From positions 1-10,462 of the forward strand of contig JBILVB010000130.1 of NCBI GenBank assembly GCA_044370695.1: a stretch of 10,462 nt of DNA. Reading direction: 5' to 3'. This stretch comes from JBEIFW01 sp044370695 (GTDB lineage Bacteria > Actinomycetota > Acidimicrobiia > Acidimicrobiales > Ilumatobacteraceae). The translations under genes and the position numbers were made by a program. This document shows positions 1-6,559 of the stretch, piece after piece. The notes below the pieces were generated by a model. The model saw only the letters and a program-made list of their open reading frames with translations. It did not search any database and was not told the origin of the DNA. The first letter of the stretch is position 1; every line of letters starts with the position of its first letter.

Positions 1-485
1 CGGCTCGCGATGGCCTCGGAATCGCCGCCGAGCACGCTGAAGCGGTTCTCGTCCATGACGGTTCCGTCGTAGAGGATGTGGAACAGCTGGTCGCCTCCGG
101 GCCCGAACCCGGCCTCGGCGACGAGGATCTCCACCTCCATCGGCTTCATCTCGTGGGTGAAGATCTGGCCCAGGATCTGGGCGTAGTTGTTCGCGAGGCT
201 GCGGGCGTCGACGTCGTCGCGCGAGTACTGGTAGCCCTTCAGGTCGGCGGCGCGCACCCCGGCGACGCGCAGCTGGTCGAACTCGTTGTACTTGCCGACG
301 CCGGCGAAGGCGATGCGGTCGTAGATCTCCGACACCTTGCGCAACGTGTTCGACGGGTTCTCGGCGACGATCGCGACCCCGCCGTCGAAGATGACGGCGG
401 TCAGGCTGCGACCCCGGGCGATGCCCTTGCGGGCGTAGTCCGCCCGGTCCTTCATCAGCTGTTCGGGGGAGACGTACGGCATCAT
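1..485 (-). CDS. prcA: Proteasome subunit alpha, 3' end cut off by window edge
   Basis: This encodes the alpha (gating, non-catalytic) subunit of the actinobacterial 20S proteasome, which degrades pupylated proteins in the cytoplasm. About 161 N-terminal residues are visible; the family is usually about 240-260 residues, so the C-terminus lies beyond base 1. The protein opens with an SPEQ-containing gate segment, then an ARKGIARGRS stretch and AENPSNTLRKVSEIYDRIAF, which closely match my memory of mycobacterial PrcA. Lys50 sits where mycobacterial PrcA has the pocket lysine that docks activator C-termini. Two ATG codons stand in tandem (485-483 and 482-480). The first lies 2 nt after the prcB stop, so translational coupling is likely; an AGGGGG stretch lies about 14 nt upstream. 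The order prcB-prcA is the usual one. Identity is secure; the exact start codon is not. Confidence 0.95.
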   Translation of the reverse strand, partial: MMPYVSPEQLMKDRADYARKGIARGRSLTAVIFDGGVAIVAENPSNTLRKVSEIYDRIAFAGVGKYNEFDQLRVAGVRAADLKGYQYSRDDVDARSLANNYAQILGQIFTHEMKPMEVEILVAEAGFGPGGDQLFHILYDGTVMDENRFSVLGGDSEAIAS

Positions 486-487
486 GC

Positions 488-1279
488 TCACGGTCGGACC
501 CCCTGGCGGGCGGCGGCGATGCCTTCGAACCGGGTACGGAGCTCGTCGTCGGCGAGCCGCTCGAACCCGGCGACGGTGACGGTGGCGACCACCGGGTAGA
601 TGCCCCGCAACGGGTCGGGTCCGCCGGTCGCGGAGTCGGCGTCGGCGGCCTCCCACAGCGCGGTGAGCACGAGGTCGACCACCTCGTCGCGTCGCATCCC
701 CGGTCGGAACCCGACCTTGACGACCGTGCCGGCGTGGACGCTGCCCGAGCCGGTGGCGACGTAGTCGGCCTCCTCGTACCGGCCTCCGGTGACGTCGTAG
801 TCGAACAGGCGACCCACCTGCCGGCGGGTGTCCCACCCGGCGAAGATCGGTACGACGACCATGCCCTGCATGGCGGCGGGAAGGTTGCCGCGCACCATCA
901 TCGACAACTGGTTCGCCTTGCCCTCGAGCGACAGCGGCGACCCCTCCACCTTCTCGTAGTGCTCGAGTTGGAGCTGGAACAGCTTGACCATCTCCATCGC
1001 GGGCCCGGCCGCTCCGGCGATGGCCACCGCCGAGTGCCGGTCGGCGGGCATCACCTTCTCCATCGAGCGGTGGCTGATCAGGTTGCCGGCCGTGGCTCGC
1101 CGGTCGCCCGCCATCACCACGCCGTCGGCGTAACGGACCGCCACGCAGGTGGTGGCGTGGGGTACGACGAGCGAGCCCGCGGCCTGGACCGGGGCGAACG
1201 GGTCGAGGCCGCTGCGCCGCAGCACCTCGTACAGGCTCGGCCCGGGGTCGTCCCCGGGGGCGTACAGGGGGATCGCCAT
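488..1279 (-). CDS. prcB: Proteasome subunit beta (catalytic, Thr-protease)
   Basis: This encodes the proteolytic beta subunit of the actinobacterial 20S proteasome (263 residues), an N-terminal nucleophile hydrolase. Residues 1-42 form a propeptide that is removed autocatalytically. The predicted nucleophile is Thr43, in the sequence VPHATTCVAVRY. In mature numbering (Thr1) the expected Asp17 (in AGDRR, residue 59) and Lys33 (residue 75) are present, as are MVRGNLPAAMQG and the DDSATGGPD-like stretch (here ADSATGGPD) typical of PrcB. The residue just before the nucleophile is Ala42 (codon GCC), where proteasome beta subunits nearly always have Gly. The ATG at 1279-1277 gives a propeptide of normal style. 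No good Shine-Dalgarno sequence precedes it, and a -10-like TAGCCT ends 9 nt upstream, so the mRNA may be leaderless. prcA follows after 2 nt. No pup gene lies directly upstream. Confidence 0.97.
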   Translation of the reverse strand: MAIPLYAPGDDPGPSLYEVLRRSGLDPFAPVQAAGSLVVPHATTCVAVRYADGVVMAGDRRATAGNLISHRSMEKVMPADRHSAVAIAGAAGPAMEMVKLFQLQLEHYEKVEGSPLSLEGKANQLSMMVRGNLPAAMQGMVVVPIFAGWDTRRQVGRLFDYDVTGGRYEEADYVATGSGSVHAGTVVKVGFRPGMRRDEVVDLVLTALWEAADADSATGGPDPLRGIYPVVATVTVAGFERLADDELRTRFEGIAAARQGVRP

Positions 1280-1306
1280 AGACCGGGGAGGCTACCGTCG
1301 CTCGTC
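1280..1306. promoter_or_regulatory. Candidate overlapping divergent promoter between prcB and the P450 gene
   Basis: Only 27 bases separate the divergent start codons. The core AGGCTACCGT (1289-1298) reads as TACCGT on the plus strand (1293-1298) and TAGCCT on the minus strand (1294-1289). Both fit the actinobacterial -10 pattern TANNNT and share the same central TA. Each hexamer ends 8-9 nt before its gene's ATG, so transcription would start at or very near the initiation codon on both sides, giving leaderless or near-leaderless mRNAs. A GGGGAGG at 1285-1291 lies 15 nt from the P450 ATG, too far for a typical ribosome binding site. No convincing -35 boxes were seen, and these would fall inside the two coding regions. 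This is inference from pattern and spacing. Confidence 0.4.
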
Positions 1307-2530
1307 ATGCAGGGACTCAGCGATCCGAGCGTCCAGGACGATCCGTTCTCGTACTACCGGGAACGGATGGCGGCCTGCCCGGTGTGGCACGAGGCCGACC
1401 TCGACCTGTACGTGATCGGCGGGCACGCCGAGAGCCGGTCGGCGCTGATGGACGTCGGTACCTTCTCGTCCCGCCCGGCGGCGGGCCGCACGACCCCGAA
1501 CGCCGTGGCGATCGCCTACCACCAGCGTCTCGCCGAGCGGGGCTGGGCCCGGGCCGCCACCCTGCAACGCACCGACCCGCCGGTCCACACCCGGTACCGC
1601 AAACTGCTCAACCGGGTGTTCACCCCGGCGCGGGTGAAGGACCTCACCCCGCAGATCGAGGACATCACCGCGGCGCTGATCGACGCCTTCGCGCCCGAGG
1701 GCCGCTGCGAGTTCGTGTCGGCGCTCGCGTTGCCCCTCCCGGGGATCTTCATCGCCGAGCAGCTCGGGCTCGACCGCAGCGACTACCGGACGTTCCGGCG
1801 GTGGGCCGATGCGATGCTCGCCCTGGCGCAGCGTTCGATGACCGTCGACGACGCACTCGCCGAGGCCGACGTCGAGTTGGAGGCACAGCACTTCCTGGCC
1901 CGGGTGTTCGAGGAGCGCCGGGCGAACCCGGGCGACGACCTGATCTCGTTGCTGGTCACCGCGCACGGTGACGACGAGGAACCGTTCACCATGGGCGAGC
2001 TGCAGGATCTGCTCCACCAGCTCGTCACCGGCGGGTTCGAGACGACCACCGGTGCGCTGGCCGCGGGCATGCTGCTGCTCGCGACGCATCCCGATCAGCA
2101 AGCGCTGCTGCGGGAACGCCCGGCGCTGATGGGCAACTTCATCGAGGAGGTGCTGCGCATCGACAGCCCGGTGCAGGGGCTCTGGCGCCGCACGACGTGC
2201 CCGGTGAACGTCGCGGGGATGGAGATCCCGGCGAACGCGTCGGTGATGGTCCGCTTCGGGGCGGCGAACCGTGACGAGCGGGTGTTCGACGATCCCGACC
2301 GGTTCGACATCACGCGGGACAACGCCCGCAACAACGTCGCGTTCGGGTTCGGCAACCACTACTGCGTGGGTGCGGCGTTGGCCCGTCAGGAGATGCAGTC
2401 GGCGTTCACCCAGCTGCTCGCTCGCCTCGACGACATCACCCTCGACGGCCCGCTCCCCGAGCCGTTGCACGAGCCGAGCTTCTTCCTGCGCCCGATGCGC
2501 CGGCTCGACGTGCGTTTCCGGGCCCGCTGA
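1307..2530 (+). CDS. Cytochrome P450 monooxygenase (bacterial class I type)
   Basis: This encodes a soluble bacterial cytochrome P450 of 407 residues, a normal length for actinobacterial members. It should insert one oxygen atom from O2 into an organic substrate using electrons from a separate ferredoxin and reductase; none is encoded nearby. Landmarks in order are the C-helix stretch HTRYRKLLNRVFTP, the I-helix oxygen-activation motif GGFETTT (Glu245-Thr246-Thr247), the K-helix ExxR (Glu281, Arg284, in EEVLRIDSP), the meander region with FDDPDRFDITR, and the heme-binding loop FGFGNHYCVGAALA, with Cys353 as the axial thiolate. No signal peptide or membrane anchor is seen. The ATG at 1307 is the first plausible start; reading frame continuing upstream overlaps prcB antisense and looks non-coding. 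The gene is divergent from prcB and convergent with the lipoprotein gene. The substrate and CYP family cannot be told from the sequence. Confidence 0.96.
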   Translation: MQGLSDPSVQDDPFSYYRERMAACPVWHEADLDLYVIGGHAESRSALMDVGTFSSRPAAGRTTPNAVAIAYHQRLAERGWARAATLQRTDPPVHTRYRKLLNRVFTPARVKDLTPQIEDITAALIDAFAPEGRCEFVSALALPLPGIFIAEQLGLDRSDYRTFRRWADAMLALAQRSMTVDDALAEADVELEAQHFLARVFEERRANPGDDLISLLVTAHGDDEEPFTMGELQDLLHQLVTGGFETTTGALAAGMLLLATHPDQQALLRERPALMGNFIEEVLRIDSPVQGLWRRTTCPVNVAGMEIPANASVMVRFGAANRDERVFDDPDRFDITRDNARNNVAFGFGNHYCVGAALARQEMQSAFTQLLARLDDITLDGPLPEPLHEPSFFLRPMRRLDVRFRAR

Positions 2531-2535
2531 TCGGT

Positions 2536-2557
2536 GCGCCGGCGGCCGGGCCGGTGC
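2536..2557. terminator. GC-rich hairpin between convergent genes
   Basis: The 31-base gap between the stop of the P450 gene (2530) and the stop of the lipoprotein gene (2562) contains a hairpin. Arm 2536-2543 (GCGCCGGC) pairs with arm 2550-2557 (GCCGGTGC) across a 6-base loop, 8 pairs including one G-U on the plus strand. No T tract follows on either strand, so it is not a classic intrinsic terminator. Its place between converging genes suggests a shared transcription stop. This is moderate to weak evidence, since GC-rich DNA forms such stems by chance. Confidence 0.35.
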
Positions 2558-2561
2558 CCGG

Positions 2562-2936
2562 TCAGCCGAGGCCGACGATCTCGGTGATGACCCCGCCTGC
2601 GACGGCGACGTTGATCCGCTCGGGGCGGTAGTCGGTGGTGCCCATCTGGGCGACGCCGTCGATCCGCACGGCCCGCACGACGTAGCCCGAGGCGCGAGCC
2701 GCCTCCGGGGTGCGGCCGATCAGGGAGTCCGCCTGTGCCTTCGTCGGTACGGATGCCACGGGCGGTTCCGCCGCCGTCGTGGCGACGGTGCCCACCGTCG
2801 AGGGCGCCGCCGTGGTGCCGGCCGCCGTCGGGGGTGACGACGTGGCAGGTTCGGGATCGGCCCCGCAGGCCGTGGCCAGCAGCGCTGCGGCCAGGGCAGC
2901 GGCGAGGGCGAAGGAGGACGAGCGGTGGCGGGTCAC
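2562..2936 (-). CDS. Small lipoprotein with I78 protease-inhibitor-like domain
   Basis: This encodes a predicted secreted lipoprotein of 124 residues. A positively charged start (VTRHR) precedes a hydrophobic Ala/Leu segment (9-22) and a lipobox-like LATAC, with Cys24 as the likely lipidation site, so it should be anchored on the outer face of the membrane. Residues 25-65 are a low-complexity Thr/Ala/Pro/Ser linker. Residues 66-124 form a small domain with LIGRTPEAARASGYVVRAVR and then TTDYRPERINVAV. The T-x-DYRPxRxN signature matches the peptidase inhibitor I78 family (inhibitors of serine proteases with a potato-inhibitor-I-like fold). The usual C-terminal Cys of many I78 proteins is missing, since the chain ends in VGLG. 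The GTG start at 2936-2934 overlaps the stop of the upstream gene as GTGA, which supports this start and translational coupling. Actual inhibition is unproven; the domain may serve another envelope role. Confidence 0.8.
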   Translation of the reverse strand: MTRHRSSSFALAAALAAALLATACGADPEPATSSPPTAAGTTAAPSTVGTVATTAAEPPVASVPTKAQADSLIGRTPEAARASGYVVRAVRIDGVAQMGTTDYRPERINVAVAGGVITEIVGLG

Positions 2937-3628
2937 GGGGTCACCGCATCGATGAGGTGGGCGTCTTTCCTGGTCACCCGGTTCACGTCCGTCGAAACGG
3001 GGTGCATGGTGAGCACGCCCTCGGCGGCGGGCACGAGCAGGTCGGCGACCGTCGCTGGGGCGAGCGGACCGGGCGTGAGCCATCGGGCCCAGTCGGCGGG
3101 CTCGAGGATCGCCGGCATCCGATCGTGCACGGGTGCCATCGTGGCATTGGCAGCGGTGGTGACGATCGTCAGGGTGTGCAGCCACGGCCCTTCGGGAGCG
3201 GTCGCCGGGTCTCGCCAGGTGCTCCACAGCCCGGCGAACGCGAGCGGGGAGCCGTCGATGCGGTGGATGTACATCGGCTGTTTGGCCCGCTGCCCGGCCA
3301 CGGCCTGCCATTCGTAGAACCCGTCGGCGGGAACCAGGCATCGGCGCCGGGGTACGAGCGACCGGAAGGCGGGCTTGGTCAGCAGCGTCTCGGCGCGGGC
3401 GTTGATCATCTTGGCGCCGATCTTCACCTCGGCGGCCCAGGACGGCACGAGCCCCCAGCGGAACACCTCGAGATGCCGGCCCTCGGCGTGCTCGACGACG
3501 GCCCAGACGCCGTTGGTGGGGGCGACGTTGTAGGACGGTTCGGGCGAGGCGACCCCTTCGGCGACGGTGGCGTCGAAGTAGGCGGCCAGTACGTCGGGCG
3601 GGGTGGCCGAGACGTAGCGGCCGCACAC
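2933..3628 (-). CDS. SRAP-domain abasic-site DNA crosslinking protein (YedK/HMCES family)
   Basis: This encodes a SRAP-family protein (231 residues; E. coli YedK is about 222). The family covalently traps abasic sites in single-stranded DNA, forming a thiazolidine link through the N-terminal cysteine exposed after removal of the initiator Met, and so shields them during replication. The start must place Cys at position 2; the GTG at 3628-3626 gives exactly (V/M)CGRY and lies 5 nt after the upstream stop, so longer frames starting further upstream are rejected. Key residues are visible: Cys2, Asn34 in YNVAPT, the NARAET motif (76-81), Glu106 in LVPADGFYEW, and His168 in PVHDRMP, matching YedK Cys2, Asn37, Glu105 and His160. 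It lies between the SsuD-like monooxygenase gene and the lipoprotein gene, overlapping the latter by 4 nt. No LexA-type operator was recognised. Confidence 0.95.
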   Translation of the reverse strand: MCGRYVSATPPDVLAAYFDATVAEGVASPEPSYNVAPTNGVWAVVEHAEGRHLEVFRWGLVPSWAAEVKIGAKMINARAETLLTKPAFRSLVPRRRCLVPADGFYEWQAVAGQRAKQPMYIHRIDGSPLAFAGLWSTWRDPATAPEGPWLHTLTIVTTAANATMAPVHDRMPAILEPADWARWLTPGPLAPATVADLLVPAAEGVLTMHPVSTDVNRVTRKDAHLIDAVTP

Positions 3629-3633
3629 GGCGT

Positions 3634-4698
3634 TCAGACTGCCAGGGGCGCGTGGTGGAGTCGGGGCAGCACGAGGCGGCCGAACCGTTCGGCCTCCCGT
3701 TCGTGCGGGTATCCCGACAGGATGAACGCGTCGATCCCGAGGGACCGGTACGCCTCGAGGGTGGCCGCGACCTGGTCGGGGTCGCCCACGATCGCTGCGC
3801 CGCACCCGCTGCGGGCGCGACCGATCCCCGTCCAGAGGTGGGGCTCGACGTAGCCGTCGTCGTCGGCGTCGTCACGCAGTTCGGCTTGGCGGCGAACGCC
3901 GGTGGAGTCCGAGTCGAGCGACCGCGACCGGATCGCGGCGCCGACCGCGTCGTCGAGGTCGGCCACGAGGGCTCGCGCTGCGTCGCGCGCCTCGGCCTCG
4001 GTGTCGCGCACCACGACGTGCACCCGATAGCCGAACCGCACGGTCCGCCCGTGGCGGGCCGCCCGGGCCCGCAGGTCGTCGAGCACCGCAGCGACCCGGG
4101 GCATCGTGTCGGGCCAGAGCAGGTAGACGTCGGCCGCGGCTGCGGCGACTTCCCGGGCCGGCTCGGAGAGCCCACCGAAGTAGAGCGCCGGGCAGCGCCC
4201 CGACACCGTGCGGGCCGACGGTGGCGCCACGCGGAGGTCGAGGAACTCGCCGTGGAACTCGACGGCCTCGCCGTCGAGGAGGCGGCGCAGCACGGTCATC
4301 TCCTCGAGGGTGCGGCGGTAGCGGACCTCGGCGTCGAGCCGCTCGCCGGGTCGGTCGCTGGAGATGATGTTGACGCTCAGGCGGCCGCCGAGCATCTGGT
4401 CGAGGGTGGCGAGCTGACGGGCGAGCTGCGGCACCCACAGCTCCCCGCAACGCACGGCGACGAGCAGGCGCATCCGCTCGAGCTGCGGGGCCAGGCCGCC
4501 GGCGAACGCGACGGCGTCGATGCCGAGGTCGTACCCCGAGGGCAGCAGCAGGTTGTCGAATCCGGCTGCGGCGGCGGTACGGGCGATGGCCGAGCAGTGG
4601 GACCACGACGACCGCAGCGCCGGGTCCGGCACGCCGAGCCGTTCGTAGTCGTCGTCGCACAGCGCCGAGAACCAGGACACCTCGACCGGCCCGGTCAC
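3634..4698 (-). CDS. SsuD-like FMNH2-dependent alkanesulfonate monooxygenase (LLM flavin family)
   Basis: This encodes a luciferase-like TIM-barrel flavin monooxygenase (354 residues; E. coli SsuD is about 380). SsuD uses FMNH2 and O2 to cleave alkanesulfonates to an aldehyde and sulfite, for sulfur supply. Resemblance to SsuD runs along the whole chain: an LPSG stretch (52-55), ARQLATLDQMLGGRLSVNII, CPALYFGGLSEPA, ARAARHGRTVRFGYRVHVVVR, HLWTGIGRARSGCGAAIVGD and GIDAFILSGYPH. Residues equivalent to SsuD Arg226, His228, Arg297 and Tyr331 are present (Arg225, His227, Arg296, Tyr330). The SsuD Cys54 equivalent appears to be missing (Leu58/Gly59 region). The GTG start at 4698-4696 overlaps the upstream stop as GTGA. 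No FMN reductase or sulfonate ABC transporter is encoded in the window. The true substrate could be another sulfonate, sulfone or sulfide. Confidence 0.88.
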   Translation of the reverse strand: MTGPVEVSWFSALCDDDYERLGVPDPALRSSWSHCSAIARTAAAAGFDNLLLPSGYDLGIDAVAFAGGLAPQLERMRLLVAVRCGELWVPQLARQLATLDQMLGGRLSVNIISSDRPGERLDAEVRYRRTLEEMTVLRRLLDGEAVEFHGEFLDLRVAPPSARTVSGRCPALYFGGLSEPAREVAAAAADVYLLWPDTMPRVAAVLDDLRARAARHGRTVRFGYRVHVVVRDTEAEARDAARALVADLDDAVGAAIRSRSLDSDSTGVRRQAELRDDADDDGYVEPHLWTGIGRARSGCGAAIVGDPDQVAATLEAYRSLGIDAFILSGYPHEREAERFGRLVLPRLHHAPLAV

Positions 4699-5600
4699 GG
4701 CAGCGGCACGCCCTCGGCGGCTTGGACGATTCGGTAGACGTCGGCTCGGTCGAGGTGCACCCCGAGCGCGGTGACGGCATCGACGAGCCGATCGGCACGT
4801 TGGGTGCCGACCACGGCGACGGGCCGCGTGGGATGGGCAAGGACGAACGCGATCGCGACCGCGCTGCGGGAGACCTGCTCACGCTCGGCGAGCGCGTCGA
4901 GCGTGTCGAGCAGTTCGACCCGGAGCCCTTCGCCGGTCGCGACCCTCCCACCGGCGAGCGGGCTCCACGCGAGCGGTACCCGTCCGGTGGCGGCGCAGGC
5001 GTCGAGGGTGCCGTCGCGCAGCGGCGCCAGGTGCGCGACGGAGTACTCGGGCTGGTCGGTGACGATCGGGAAGGCGAGGTGGGCGGCGAGCGCGGCGGTC
5101 TGCGCAGGGGTGTGGTTGGACACCCCGACGGCGCGCACCTTTCCCTCGGCGACCAGCGCGCCGAGGGTGTCGGCGAGTGCGGCGGGATGGGTGAACAGGT
5201 CCGGCCGGTGGATCTGGTAAAGGTCGATCACGTCGACGCCGAGGCGGCGCAGCGAGGCTTCGCACGCGGCGCGCAATGCCGCCGGCGACGAGTCGTAGGG
5301 CAACGGTGGGACGATCCCACCCTTGGTGGCCAGCACGATCCGGTCCCGAAGGCCGGGGCGGGCTGCGAGCACCCGGCCGAGGAGGGCCTCGTTGGCGCCG
5401 AACCCGGCGCCGCCCCAGTCGAGGCCGTAGACGTCGGCGTTGTCGACGAGGTTCATCCCCAGGCCGACTGCGGTCTCGAGGAGGTCTGCGGCGGGACCGA
5501 CGTCGGGCCCGACGAATCGCCAACATCCGAACGCGAGCGGACCGACCGCCAGGGTGGTCCCCGGCAGGGTCCGGGGGGACGGGTCGATCAGTCCGGTCAC
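4695..5600 (-). CDS. Aldo/keto reductase
   Basis: This encodes an NAD(P)H-dependent aldo/keto reductase of 301 residues with a TIM-barrel fold, acting in the cytoplasm on an aldehyde or ketone. The catalytic tetrad is complete: Asp53 and Tyr58 (in VDNADVYG), Lys93 (in LATKGG) and His131 (in YQIHRPD). The region VRAVGVSNHTPAQ and, near the C-terminus, the cofactor-binding stretch VAVVGTQRADRL are also typical. The YQIHRPD stretch and small size resemble the YdhF-like group. The GTG at 5600-5598 is chosen because it starts 2 nt after the cysM stop and gives a normal length; the same frame upstream runs through cysM in a wrong frame. The stop overlaps the next start by 4 nt. The position between cysM and a sulfonate monooxygenase suggests it could reduce the aldehyde released by desulfonation (inference); the substrate is not readable from sequence. 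Confidence 0.95.
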   Translation of the reverse strand: MTGLIDPSPRTLPGTTLAVGPLAFGCWRFVGPDVGPAADLLETAVGLGMNLVDNADVYGLDWGGAGFGANEALLGRVLAARPGLRDRIVLATKGGIVPPLPYDSSPAALRAACEASLRRLGVDVIDLYQIHRPDLFTHPAALADTLGALVAEGKVRAVGVSNHTPAQTAALAAHLAFPIVTDQPEYSVAHLAPLRDGTLDACAATGRVPLAWSPLAGGRVATGEGLRVELLDTLDALAEREQVSRSAVAIAFVLAHPTRPVAVVGTQRADRLVDAVTALGVHLDRADVYRIVQAAEGVPLP

Positions 5601-5602
5601 GG

Positions 5603-6553
5603 TCAGAAGTAGATGATCTTCTCGGCCTTGGCCTCGGCGGCGTCGAGGTCGTCGGTGTACGCGCCGGTGGACAGGTACTTCCACCCGCCGTCGCACACGA
5701 TGAACACGATGACGCCCTCGTCGATCTCTCGGGCCACCTTGACCGCGCCCGCCAGCGCGGCGCCCGAGGAGATGCCGGCGAAGATGCCGCACCGGGCGAC
5801 GAGCTCCCGGGTCCACTCGAGCGATTCGCGGGGCCGTACGACCCGCTTGCGGTCGAGCAGCTCCATGCCGTGCCAGGACTCGAACAGCGGCGGGATGTAG
5901 CCCTCGTCGAGGTTGCGCAGCCCCTCGACGCGCTCGCCGAGCGGCGGTTCGATCGCGACGACCTTGATCCGGGGGTTGCGCTCCTTCAGGTACCGGCCGG
6001 TGCCCATGAGGGTGCCCGAGGTGCCGAGCCCGGCCACGAAGTGGGTGATCTCCGGGCAGTCCCGCCAGATCTCCGGGCCGGTGCCCTCGTAATGGGCGCG
6101 CGGGTTGGCGTCGTTCGCGTACTGGTAGAGGAAGGCCCACTCGGGGTTCGCGGCGGCCATCTCGAGCGCCCGCTTGACCGCCCCGTTGGAGCCTTCGGGG
6201 CCCGGGGTCAGGATCAGCTCGGCGCCGAACACCTCGAGCATCTGGCGGCGCTCGATCGACACCGACTCGGGCATCAGGATCTTGATCGGGTACCCCTTGA
6301 TCCGGGCGATCGCGGCCAGCGCGATGCCGGTGTTGCCCGACGAGGGTTCGAGGATCGTCTGGCCGGGACGCAGCGTGCCGTCCTTCTCGGCGGTCTCGAT
6401 CATCGACTTCGCGATGCGGTCCTTCACCGACCCGAACGGGTTCTGCATCTCCAGCTTGGCGAGGATCCGCACCCGGGGGTTGGGCGACAACACGCTCACG
6501 TCGACCAGAGGGGTGTTGCCGATCAGGTCGAGGACGTTCTCGAAGATGGGCAC
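5603..6553 (-). CDS. cysM: Cysteine synthase, mycobacterial CysM type (PLP-dependent)
   Basis: This encodes a fold-type II PLP enzyme (316 residues) making L-cysteine. Lys44 in NPFGSVKDR is the PLP lysine, SSGNTG (71-76) is the substrate loop, and GLGTSGT (175-181) is the PLP phosphate loop. It resembles M. tuberculosis CysM more than CysK, with PESVSIERRQMLEVFGAE, LYQYAN, THFVAGLGTSGTLMGTGR and the tail GWKYLSTGAY. Arg213 in GLRNLDEG lines up with mycobacterial Arg220, which selects O-phosphoserine as substrate, so this may be an O-phosphoserine sulfhydrylase. The sulfur-carrier and protease partners cysO and mec are not in the window. The GTG at 6553-6551 is chosen because AGGGAG lies 6 nt upstream and the protein then begins PIFENVLDLIGNTPLV; a GTG 27 bases further upstream is possible but lacks such a site. 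Confidence 0.95.
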   Translation of the reverse strand: MPIFENVLDLIGNTPLVDVSVLSPNPRVRILAKLEMQNPFGSVKDRIAKSMIETAEKDGTLRPGQTILEPSSGNTGIALAAIARIKGYPIKILMPESVSIERRQMLEVFGAELILTPGPEGSNGAVKRALEMAAANPEWAFLYQYANDANPRAHYEGTGPEIWRDCPEITHFVAGLGTSGTLMGTGRYLKERNPRIKVVAIEPPLGERVEGLRNLDEGYIPPLFESWHGMELLDRKRVVRPRESLEWTRELVARCGIFAGISSGAALAGAVKVAREIDEGVIVFIVCDGGWKYLSTGAYTDDLDAAEAKAEKIIYF

Positions 6554-6559
6554 AGCCGT

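Noticed and set aside
1285..1291. GGGGAGG as ribosome binding site of the P450 gene
   Set aside because: The 15-nt distance to the ATG is too long for normal use, and the bases overlap the candidate promoter core.
734..1306. Upstream extension of the P450 frame
   Set aside because: It is antisense to prcB and low in recognisable protein features; P450 similarity begins just after the ATG at 1307.
1292..2470. Long minus-strand open frame opposite the P450 gene
   Set aside because: The P450 frame has all family motifs; the antisense product is Arg/Val/Glu-rich with no recognisable domain.
3629..3805. Upstream extension of the SRAP gene
   Set aside because: SRAP proteins need Cys at position 2; the extension would bury it and overlaps the SsuD-like gene in another frame.
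3652..4737. Plus-strand open frame opposite the SsuD-like gene
   Set aside because: It is a shadow frame: the sense strand has full-length SsuD similarity with conserved active-site residues.
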